A stretch of 58,274 bases of DNA. Source: Phycisphaerales bacterium (GTDB lineage Bacteria > Planctomycetota > Phycisphaerae > Phycisphaerales > SM1A02). The notes under the pieces were generated by a model. That model searched no databases. It had not been told where the DNA came from and worked only from the letters and a program-made list of their open reading frames with translations. Below are positions 24,554 through 32,267 of the stretch, piece after piece (position 1 is the stretch's first letter; the number at the start of each line of letters is the position of its first letter). The stretch is from positions 1 through 58,274 of the forward strand of contig DTSO01000094.1 of the NCBI GenBank assembly GCA_012965315.1. Reading direction: 5' to 3'. The translations under genes and the position numbers were made by a program.

Positions 24554-27217
24554 TTGGCTAAAAAGAAAACGACAAAAAAGAAGACCACGAAGAAAAAGAC
24601 GACTAAGAAAGCTGCGTCTAAGAAACGTAACGCAGTGCCAGATGCAACAGGTAAGCATCTCGTTATTGTCGAATCCCCAGCTAAAGCGAGGACTATTAAT
24701 AAATATCTTGGCGATGATTATGCCGTTACATCTTCAGTTGGGCATATTCGCGATCTTCCTGCGCGGGCTCCGAAAGGCTCGAAACAACCCGTCCCTGGTG
24801 TTGATTTAGAAAATGATTTCAAGCCAACGTATGAGGTTCTCAAAGGAAAAAACATACTTGCAAGTGAGTTGAAAAAGGCTGCAAAGGTTGCAAAAGACAT
24901 TTGGTTTGCAAGCGACCTTGATCGAGAAGGAGAAGCAATCGCTTGGCATCTTGCCGAACTTTTAGAAGTTGATCCAACAAAAGCAAAGCGCGTAATTTTC
25001 AACGCCATTACAAAAAAGCAAATTCAAGAAGCGTTTGAACACCCACATCCAATCAATATGGATTTCGTAGATGCGCAACAATCAAGAAGAATTCTTGACA
25101 GAATAGTTGGGTACAAAGTATCGCCACTTCTCTGGAAACGAGTTGCAGGTGGTCTTAGTGCTGGACGTGTCCAGTCAGTTGCAGTGCGCATAATTGTCGA
25201 ACGTGAAAAAGAGATTGAAGCGCATATTCCAGATGAAACTTGGAGTGTCGCTGGTCGATTTACACTAGATGCTAGTAAAACGAGTTCCGTAAAAAGTAAA
25301 TGGAATGAGTTCCTTGCTACAAAAGACGAACGTGGCAAGGGGCCGACCCGAAAACAAATGAATGCTTTTCTAGCAGAGCACGGCAGTATTGAGGGCACCC
25401 TTGTTGAACTTGGCGGAAAATCATTTAAAGTCAGTAGGGCAAGTGATTGCAATGATATTATTGATACGCACAAAACTCGATTGATAGAAGTAGGAAAAGC
25501 GGTCGGACTTGCTGACCCAACGCTTACTATTGTTGAAGATGAAGAAGGCAGAGGTCCTGCAAAACATTGCATCACATTAAATGGTGAACTTGCAGAGGGT
25601 GTTTCATACAAAGTGAATAACATCACTCAAAAAGACAATAACGTTCGACCACCAGCCCCCTTTATAACCTCATCTCTGCAAGCATCTGCATCAACCGTCC
25701 TTGGTTTTGGTGCAAAAAGAACAATGCGCGCAGCGCAAGCGCTGTATGAAGGTATCTCCATTAAAGGTGAGGGTCAAGTTGGATTAATCACGTATATGCG
25801 TACCGATTCAACCCATCTTTCAGGTGATGCTTTAACTTCTGTGCGTACTTACATCGGCAATAAATTTGGCGAAGCGTATCTTCCTGCAAAACCAAATTTC
25901 TATGCATCTGCAAATCAAGATGCTCAAGAAGCACACGAAGCGATTCGACCAACCGAAGCGGGTCGCCATCCCGACACACTACCTGCGTCGATCGATGAAG
26001 ATCAACGTCGCTTATATAAATTAATTTGGTCGCGTTTTGTTGCTTGCCAAATGATGCCTGCACGGTGGCATCGAACAGAGTTTTTCTTCGAGCGCGAAGA
26101 TGAAGCAACTGGCGCAATTTTCAAAGTCGGCGGTAGAACGCTTGCTTTTGATGGTTTCTACAAAGCCAGTGGAGTTCCCTCTTCAGATACAGAACAAAAC
26201 CTACCGGTATTAAAAGAAGAAGATGTCCTTTATCCGTTTGATATAACTCCAAAACAAAATTTCTCATCGCCTCCTTCTCGATATAGCGAAGCGTCATTGA
26301 TTAAGAAATTAGAGTCCGAGGGAATTGGCCGACCTTCAACCTATGCATCCATTATTGATGTAATTCAATATAGAAAATACGTTGAAAAAATAGATCGCTC
26401 GTTCCACCCAACGGATCTTGGCGAAGTAGTCACAGAAAAACTGATTGAAGCATTTCCCGTCTTAATGGGTGTTGAATATACTCGCTCACTTGAGCAACGC
26501 CTTGATAGTGTTGCCAAGGGGGAAACTAATTGGGTTGCGATGTTGCACGATTTTTACGGCCGTTTTAGCAAACGATTAGAAACCGCCTACGAAGAAATGC
26601 CTCATGCAAAAGCTGAAACAAAGCCTGCAATTTACAAATGCCCTGCGTGCGGAAGTAGGACTGAATATCGTTTTGGCAAAAATGGTCGATTCTTATCCTG
26701 CACGAGTTATCCCGATTGTAAATACGCTGCACCCATTGACCGCAAAGGTCAACCTCTACTTCCCGAACGAGTTGACGTTGCTTGCCCAGAAGATGGGTCC
26801 GCTATGGAAAAAAGAACTGGTAGATTTGGGCCATTCCTCGCTTCCGTAAATTATCCAGAAATAAAAACTGTTGTGAACCTCGACAAAAAAGGTGGGATTA
26901 AATATCCATCTCCACCAGCACTTCTTATTGAATCACTCATCTGTGAAAAATGCGAGAGTCCAATGAATTTACGACATGGGAAACGAGGGCCCTGGCTTGG
27001 TTGTTCAACCTTCCCGAAATGCAAGGGTCGAATGGGCTGGAAAACTCTTGAAGATGACGTCAGAGACGAACTAGATGCAGCGTTAAATGTGCATATGGAA
27101 GCAAATCCGCAAATAATTATCACCACAATGAGCGGAAAAGTCATCCCAGAAGGCACACCTATTGAAGATTTACTCATCGAAGGTAACGTTGTCGAACTCG
27201 AAGTGTTCGCGGATTAA
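24554..27217 (+). CDS. topA: DNA topoisomerase I with lysine-rich N-terminal tail
   Basis: 887 residues from TTG 24554, giving MAKKKTTKKK. The frame continues back to ATGs at 24521 and 24500, which would add unrelated residues; which start is used is uncertain. Residues 2-24 are near-pure K/T repeats. Then come the Toprim domain (LVIVESPAKARTINKYLG, FASDLDREGEAIAWHL), the catalytic tyrosine in GLITYMRTDST (Y414), and two C-terminal C4 zinc ribbons (CPACGSRTEYRFG, CEKCESPMNLRHG). It relaxes negative supercoils by single-strand passage. It lies downstream of miaA, with its own likely promoter at 24452. Confidence 0.93.
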   Translation: MAKKKTTKKKTTKKKTTKKAASKKRNAVPDATGKHLVIVESPAKARTINKYLGDDYAVTSSVGHIRDLPARAPKGSKQPVPGVDLENDFKPTYEVLKGKNILASELKKAAKVAKDIWFASDLDREGEAIAWHLAELLEVDPTKAKRVIFNAITKKQIQEAFEHPHPINMDFVDAQQSRRILDRIVGYKVSPLLWKRVAGGLSAGRVQSVAVRIIVEREKEIEAHIPDETWSVAGRFTLDASKTSSVKSKWNEFLATKDERGKGPTRKQMNAFLAEHGSIEGTLVELGGKSFKVSRASDCNDIIDTHKTRLIEVGKAVGLADPTLTIVEDEEGRGPAKHCITLNGELAEGVSYKVNNITQKDNNVRPPAPFITSSLQASASTVLGFGAKRTMRAAQALYEGISIKGEGQVGLITYMRTDSTHLSGDALTSVRTYIGNKFGEAYLPAKPNFYASANQDAQEAHEAIRPTEAGRHPDTLPASIDEDQRRLYKLIWSRFVACQMMPARWHRTEFFFEREDEATGAIFKVGGRTLAFDGFYKASGVPSSDTEQNLPVLKEEDVLYPFDITPKQNFSSPPSRYSEASLIKKLESEGIGRPSTYASIIDVIQYRKYVEKIDRSFHPTDLGEVVTEKLIEAFPVLMGVEYTRSLEQRLDSVAKGETNWVAMLHDFYGRFSKRLETAYEEMPHAKAETKPAIYKCPACGSRTEYRFGKNGRFLSCTSYPDCKYAAPIDRKGQPLLPERVDVACPEDGSAMEKRTGRFGPFLASVNYPEIKTVVNLDKKGGIKYPSPPALLIESLICEKCESPMNLRHGKRGPWLGCSTFPKCKGRMGWKTLEDDVRDELDAALNVHMEANPQIIITTMSGKVIPEGTPIEDLLIEGNVVELEVFAD

Positions 27218-27238
27218 TTAACCGAGGGTTAATTAATC
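27212..27238. repeat. perfect 12-bp inverted repeat between topA and ispG
   Basis: GATTAATTAACC GAG GGTTAATTAATC overlaps the topA stop and ends just before the TACAAT box of ispG. There is no U-run, so a simple terminator is unlikely. The core TTAACCGAkGGTTAATTAA recurs at 42730. Confidence 0.7.
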
Positions 27239-27251
27239 TACAATACAACGA

Positions 27252-28433
27252 ATGCAACGCAGGGTTACAAAACAAATACATGTTGGCGATATTGCAATTG
27301 GTGGAAATGCACCAGTTTCAGTGCAGTCAATGACTTCGGGCTATACGTATGAAATAGATACCTGCGTAGCTGAAATCAACCGGCTTGCAAAAGCTGGTGC
27401 TGACATTGTTCGCGTAGCCGTTCCAGAAAAGAAAGACACTCTCGCGCTTACAGAAATACTTTCACAAGTTTCTGTGCCAATCGTTGCTGATGTTCACTTT
27501 CACTTTAAACGCGCACTTGAAGCCATCGAAGCGGGTGTTCAAAAAATCCGTCTTAATCCCGGCAACATCGGTGACATCGAACAAGTTAACTCCGTCATTG
27601 ACGCCTGCAAAGATGCAGATATTCCAATTCGAATCGGCGTAAATGAGGGATCTGTCGTCGAGCGAAAAGATAAATTAAAAAGACAAGAAGAACTTGCTTC
27701 ATTTTTTTCAGAACGTAAAAATGGTCACTTGCTTGCAATGATGATTGCAAAAGTTGAAGAGTACCTTGAAATTTTTGATGCTAGAGATTTCCATAACATT
27801 TGCCTAAGTGCAAAACTTATGGACGCTCGGCATGTCATCGATATTTACCAAGAACTTTCTAAGAGATTTGATTATCCCCTGCACCTTGGTGTAACACACG
27901 CCGGACCGCGCGAAACCGGATCTATCCGTTCCATTTCTGCGATAGGCTCGTTGCTTTCCCAAGGGATAGGCGACACCATTCGTATTAGTTATGCAAGCGA
28001 TACAATTTTTGAAGTTGAAGACGGTGTTGAATTACTAAACTGTTTAGACCTACGACCAAGAATTGGTGCAGAACTTATTGCGTGTCCTAGTTGCGGAAGA
28101 ATACAAGTTGATTTATTCAAACTCGTTGACGATGTACGCAACCAACTAGAGACCGATATTGATATTCCAATAAAAGTTGCTGTGATGGGTTGCGTAGTGA
28201 ATGGTCCAGGCGAGGCGGAAGGTGCTGATGTCGCCGTTTTTGCTGGTGACAGACGTGGAATAATCTACGTACAAGGTGAACGAGTTGCTAATGTCAGCGA
28301 AGATGAAATCCTAGACCGCCTGTTAAGTGAATGCAAGTCTCTTCAAGACCGAGTTCGAAATGGCGAGACAAAACTTGGTGACAAAGCAGTAACTATCACC
28401 GCGCCGATTACTGTCGAAGGCAACACGACTTGA
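27252..28433 (+). CDS. ispG: 4-hydroxy-3-methylbut-2-enyl diphosphate synthase
   Basis: 393 residues. TIM-barrel part with PVSVQSMTSG, VADVHFH and KIRLNPGNIG. The [4Fe-4S] domain has C278, C281 (ACPSCGR) and C313 (MGCVVNGPGE), with the glutamate of NGPGE as fourth ligand. It carries out the sixth step of the MEP isoprenoid pathway using two reducing equivalents. TACAAT ends 7 nt before ATG 27252 with no Shine-Dalgarno, so the message may be leaderless. Its stop overlaps the TTG start of the pilin-like gene. Confidence 0.97.
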   Translation: MQRRVTKQIHVGDIAIGGNAPVSVQSMTSGYTYEIDTCVAEINRLAKAGADIVRVAVPEKKDTLALTEILSQVSVPIVADVHFHFKRALEAIEAGVQKIRLNPGNIGDIEQVNSVIDACKDADIPIRIGVNEGSVVERKDKLKRQEELASFFSERKNGHLLAMMIAKVEEYLEIFDARDFHNICLSAKLMDARHVIDIYQELSKRFDYPLHLGVTHAGPRETGSIRSISAIGSLLSQGIGDTIRISYASDTIFEVEDGVELLNCLDLRPRIGAELIACPSCGRIQVDLFKLVDDVRNQLETDIDIPIKVAVMGCVVNGPGEAEGADVAVFAGDRRGIIYVQGERVANVSEDEILDRLLSECKSLQDRVRNGETKLGDKAVTITAPITVEGNTT

Positions 28434-29353
28434 AATTCAAAAACGCAAATGGTTTTTCAATTGTCGAGATGATTGTTGTCATTGCGATCATTGGAGTGCT
28501 CGCTGCAATTATTCTTCCTTCACTTAAATCTGCACGTATGCGTGCGAATAAAACTCAAGAATTAGCACTCATAAGCCACACTGGCAAAGCGTGGGTTATG
28601 TATACCGGTGACCATCAAGGCAAATTGCTGCCCGGTTACCTAAGTAATGAAGTACAAAAATATCGAAAACTTGCATGGGCTTTCCCTGATGAATCTATCG
28701 TTCCCCCTGCACCCGAATATAATTCTGAAATTTCAAATATCGCTGGTCCTTGGCCTTGGCGGTTATTAAGTTACATGAATAATGACTGGAATTCACTGCT
28801 TTTTTACAAAGAGGTTGAATGGGAATCTAACGGCGGTCAACTGACACAACACGCAAATGAAATTGCAACTGAACCCGCGTTTGGTTACAACGGATTTTAC
28901 CTCGGCGGTTGGTGGGAAATTGATAACCACTCTAGCAAACCAAAAATGCTATTCAAATCTGTCACATTAACTGACGGAAGAGTCGAGAATGTCGTCGCAA
29001 CATTTGATTCTCAAATTCAAAAATCAAGCAAGCAAATTGTTTTTTGTAGCACCTTTTTTGCGAACAAAGGTGTATATGAAGAAATGCAAAACAATACCGC
29101 TGGGACGTACATCGCAATTCCTAGTGTATTTGCAAGAGTTGTCAAATGGAAGCCACTCGGACACAATCGCATTGAAGCGAGATTTGACACTACGATTCCA
29201 CTCGGTCGTTTTAACGGAATGCCAGCAATTTGTAATGCAGACGGTTCAACCATGAATGTCGAACTTGAGACATTAACTGACCAAAGTTTGTGGATTTCAA
29301 AGGCTCAAAAAATAGACGATATTCCTGCAAGCAAATTTAGTCATACACAGTAA
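28430..29353 (+). CDS. prepilin-like protein with type IV N-terminal methylation motif
   Basis: 307 residues from TTG 28430 (TTGA overlap with the ispG stop). After a short basic leader the sequence reads GFSIVEMIVVIAIIGVLAAII, a class III prepilin cleavage site and hydrophobic helix with glutamate at mature position +5. The rest is a globular domain rich in W, Y and N with no family I recognise; it is not the common DUF1559 form. It is probably a pseudopilin of a type II secretion or pilus-like system, whose other genes are not here. Coupling to ispG is probably just packing. Its stop directly abuts the convergent TraB gene. Confidence 0.8.
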   Translation: MKFKNANGFSIVEMIVVIAIIGVLAAIILPSLKSARMRANKTQELALISHTGKAWVMYTGDHQGKLLPGYLSNEVQKYRKLAWAFPDESIVPPAPEYNSEISNIAGPWPWRLLSYMNNDWNSLLFYKEVEWESNGGQLTQHANEIATEPAFGYNGFYLGGWWEIDNHSSKPKMLFKSVTLTDGRVENVVATFDSQIQKSSKQIVFCSTFFANKGVYEEMQNNTAGTYIAIPSVFARVVKWKPLGHNRIEARFDTTIPLGRFNGMPAICNADGSTMNVELETLTDQSLWISKAQKIDDIPASKFSHTQ

Positions 29354-30706
29354 TTATTCTTTGCTCTGTTTTCCGTCTGTATCTTTAGTTTCATTTTTGC
29401 TTGCATTCTTCAATTGAATTTGCATCATGACCCGCATTTGGCGCATGTATTTTTCATCGAGCATTGACTTTCTTGGGTCAACTTTCATCGTTGAAAACCA
29501 TCTATCTTCTGCTGGTAAATAACCAAACAACTCGAACAGCCGAGATGATAAATCTTCCATGTGACCTGCACCATAGAGAACTCCGATAGTGGATATTTCA
29601 TCAGCAACCGCAATTGTTGAAGCGATATCACGCAAGACTTCTGTATTTCTATCGATAATTATTACTTGGGATAGCTCTGGGTCAAATCCTTCAAGCATTT
29701 CGCCCATGCTTGGCGCTGATAACACTTCGATCATTAAAAGACGCGCTGTTTCGCTGAAGCCACCACCTGTAAGCTTATCGAGCATTGGGATAACTTTCAT
29801 CATGCCGACTGCAAATTTTGATACGAACGATTCACCAGTTAGTGAATCTAACAGTGAAGGATCGGCGCCACGCTCAACTAATTTTGCTTCAACTTCACCG
29901 ATAGTTAAATCGCTGCAAAACCAATTTGGATCTTCATACGGAAGTGATTCAAGTTGAAATTCTAAGTTAAGTGCATCTGCAAGTTCCGCCTGTACGCCTT
30001 TTGATTCTTCCTCTTCTTTATCTACTGAATCATCATCAAGAAAAATCCCCGCTTCCATTAATTCTTCTTCTTCGAGCAACTCTTCTTCAGTCAAAATATC
30101 TAATAAACGTGTTGATGTTAAATCAGCACCGCTACCTTTTCCACCAACTGCACCATCTGAACCAAAACTCCAAAGCGTAATGCTCATTTGTTCTTCATTC
30201 ACTTGCAAGGCAAACGGCCTTCCCCAAGCATCCACTGAAGCATCTTCTACCCAACCAGCTAATCTTCTATCAAGAAGTAATGCGTCGGCAAAGATATCTT
30301 CGAGAGATTCAGGAATTAATTCAGACTCTTCAGAAGCGCGTTTTGCAATGTCAGCAACAAATTCTAAGGACAACTTTGTAGAAGCAACTTTCTCTTCCTC
30401 AGTTACTCCACTTGGTGGACGTGAGCCAGTTGGTCGAACAGATTCATAAAGCACAATATCCATTTCGTCTAAAAGAGCAGCAATTTCCTCATAAAAAGAA
30501 CCGTCAGCAATATGAGCAACCCCAACAAGCCAAAGGTCAGGCTTGCCTTCTACTTCGTATCGCCTTGAGACAAGTTCGAGTGAAACTAAGTTTTCGCCCT
30601 CTGCACGCCTCGTCCATTGAAGAGATGGTTCTACGAGTTCAATCGCTGGAGTTGTATCCTGCAGCATAGACGTTGCAAAACAAATTGTTGAAAGGGCTAA
30701 TATCAT
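29354..30706 (-). CDS. TraB/PrgY family protein with acidic insert
   Basis: 450 residues. A short hydrophobic N-terminus (1-15) may be a signal. LVGVAHIADGSFYEEI (H65) with the following glutamate E88, IIDRNTEVLRD (R353) and LYGAGHMEDLSSRL (H382) are the conserved sites of the TraB/TIKI-like fold, which is thought to be a metal-dependent hydrolase or peptide-inactivating protein. Between the halves lies a very acidic stretch (205-236, EEELLEEEELMEAG). Its ATG overlaps the stop of the ExbB/TolQ gene (ATGA), so the two act together. Substrate unknown. Confidence 0.8.
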   Translation of the reverse strand: MILALSTICFATSMLQDTTPAIELVEPSLQWTRRAEGENLVSLELVSRRYEVEGKPDLWLVGVAHIADGSFYEEIAALLDEMDIVLYESVRPTGSRPPSGVTEEEKVASTKLSLEFVADIAKRASEESELIPESLEDIFADALLLDRRLAGWVEDASVDAWGRPFALQVNEEQMSITLWSFGSDGAVGGKGSGADLTSTRLLDILTEEELLEEEELMEAGIFLDDDSVDKEEEESKGVQAELADALNLEFQLESLPYEDPNWFCSDLTIGEVEAKLVERGADPSLLDSLTGESFVSKFAVGMMKVIPMLDKLTGGGFSETARLLMIEVLSAPSMGEMLEGFDPELSQVIIIDRNTEVLRDIASTIAVADEISTIGVLYGAGHMEDLSSRLFELFGYLPAEDRWFSTMKVDPRKSMLDEKYMRQMRVMMQIQLKNASKNETKDTDGKQSKE

Positions 30707-31317
30707 TTTGATGCTCCTTGTTGTGCTGCTGCAATCATAACCTCGATTCTACCAATTGCTCTTGAAGACCATCCTCTAAATAACATATAAGGAAATAAAG
30801 TTACAAGTGCAATAATCAATCCAAACGCTGTTGTTAAAAGTGCGGCAGCAATTCCACCTGCAACATCAGTTGGATCGGTTAATAATTCTTGAGATCCAAG
30901 TAATTTAAACGATTGAATAATTCCAATCACTGTTCCCAAAATACCAAGAAGAGGTGCCGCAGTAATAATTGTTGAGAGAGCAACCATAAACCGATCTATT
31001 CTTGGTCTTTGCATTTCAACGGCTCCCATCGCAACGGCATCGCTCACACCATCTTCTAAAAGTGCCTTTGCAATTTCACCATGCAGTGATGAATCTTTCT
31101 TGACTAATTTTCTTGCTGACTCGTCTTCGCTTTTTCGAAAGCACGTATTCAATTTATTTAATGTAGATAGTGAACCACGACCCCCACCTAGAAACCAAAA
31201 CCAAAATCTTTCTAAAATGAGCGTAATACTTATCACGCTAATTACAAAAAGTGGAATCATGACGTAGCCGCCACGGTCAATCAAAGTCGATAGATCTTGC
31301 ATTAGTTCTTCTTGCAT
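30703..31317 (-). CDS. MotA/TolQ/ExbB proton channel family protein
   Basis: 204 residues from ATG 31317; ATG 31302 is an alternative. Three transmembrane helices: about 16-36, 112-138 (ITAAPLLGILGTVIGIIQSF, the family signature) and 152-182. The family forms the pentameric channel that uses proton motive force together with an ExbD/TolR partner. No ExbD/TolR gene follows; instead a TraB-family gene is coupled at 4 nt. TACAAT lies 7 nt before ATG 31317, in one arm of an inverted repeat shared with the divergent ispA. Confidence 0.9.
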   Translation of the reverse strand: MQEELMQDLSTLIDRGGYVMIPLFVISVISITLILERFWFWFLGGGRGSLSTLNKLNTCFRKSEDESARKLVKKDSSLHGEIAKALLEDGVSDAVAMGAVEMQRPRIDRFMVALSTIITAAPLLGILGTVIGIIQSFKLLGSQELLTDPTDVAGGIAAALLTTAFGLIIALVTLFPYMLFRGWSSRAIGRIEVMIAAAQQGASK

Positions 31318-31322
31318 CGCAT

Positions 31323-31349
31323 AGATTGTAGTTTTAGAACATACAATCT
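31323..31349. promoter_or_regulatory. inverted repeat carrying divergent -10 boxes (ExbB/TolQ and ispA)
   Basis: AGATTGTA (31323-31330) and TACAATCT (31342-31349) are perfect 8-bp arms 11 nt apart. Each arm holds TACAAT reading outward, 6 nt from GTG 31354 and 7 nt from ATG 31317. No matching -35 boxes were seen. Confidence 0.6.
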
Positions 31350-31353
31350 GTGC

Positions 31354-32247
31354 GTGACACAAAAATCTAACCCAAATCCAACCGCTGCCTTAGTGGAAGT
31401 GGCGAAAATCATTGAAATTGAACTTGATACCTGCATAAAAAAGTGCAATCTGCCTCAACATCTCGAAGAAGCTGCCAGTTATGCGGTGGTCAACGGTGGT
31501 AAAAGAGTTCGCCCTGCCCTCACGCTTCTTTGTTCTGAAGCAGTCGGTGGCACTCTCGATCAAGCAATGCCGTCTGCAATCGCGGTAGAACTCATCCACT
31601 GCTTTAGTTTGGTACATGACGATTTGCCTGCGATTGACAACGATGCATTACGCAGAGGGAAACCAACACTGCATGTGAAATCTGGTGAAGCAATGGCAAT
31701 TCTAGCTGGCGATTTGCTTTTGCCAGTTGCATTTTCACAGTTAATATGCGAGCAATATTCACATGAACAACAAGCAAGGCTGACAAAATTGCTCGCGACT
31801 GCAACGAGTGATATGGTTGTTGGACAAGTTTATGACACCATTGGTGGGCTTCCAGAACACCTCGACGCTTTACAACAACTTGAAGAAATACATCGCAACA
31901 AAACAGGCGCACTCATACGGAGTGCCTGCCAGATGGGTGCTGTTTGTGGCAACGCAACACCTGAAGAATTTGAAGCAATCTCTACCTTTGGAAGCGCAAC
32001 TGGTTTGATGTTCCAAATTGTTGATGACTTGATTGATCTACATGGCTCAGCAGAACTTGTTGGCAAAGCGACTGGCAAAGATGAAGAAGCTGGTAAAACA
32101 ACGTATCCGGGAACAATAGGCGTTGAGGCATCGAAACTAGCAGTAAAAGATCTGCAAAAACAGGCAGAAACAGCTATTTCCTCACTAAATGGTGATGCAG
32201 AAACATTGTCATCTTTCAATGTTTGGATGGCTCAGAGGACGCGTTAA
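31354..32247 (+). CDS. ispA: polyprenyl (farnesyl) diphosphate synthase
   Basis: 297 residues from GTG 31354; the frame extends to an ATG at 31312 inside the divergent gene, which is unlikely. GGKRVRPALTL, first aspartate motif HDDLPAIDNDALRRGKPT with the DDx4D form of short-chain synthases, and second motif FQIVDDLIDL. It condenses IPP with DMAPP/GPP. TACAAT sits 6 nt before the GTG. dxs follows 20 nt later, so supply and use of C5 units are co-expressed. Confidence 0.94.
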   Translation: MTQKSNPNPTAALVEVAKIIEIELDTCIKKCNLPQHLEEAASYAVVNGGKRVRPALTLLCSEAVGGTLDQAMPSAIAVELIHCFSLVHDDLPAIDNDALRRGKPTLHVKSGEAMAILAGDLLLPVAFSQLICEQYSHEQQARLTKLLATATSDMVVGQVYDTIGGLPEHLDALQQLEEIHRNKTGALIRSACQMGAVCGNATPEEFEAISTFGSATGLMFQIVDDLIDLHGSAELVGKATGKDEEAGKTTYPGTIGVEASKLAVKDLQKQAETAISSLNGDAETLSSFNVWMAQRTR

Positions 32248-32267
32248 GCGTACAATGTGCTCTCGAA

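Noticed and set aside
23965..24588. 207-codon minus-strand ORF opposite miaA
   Set aside because: Shadow of miaA; no family features and no ribosome binding site.
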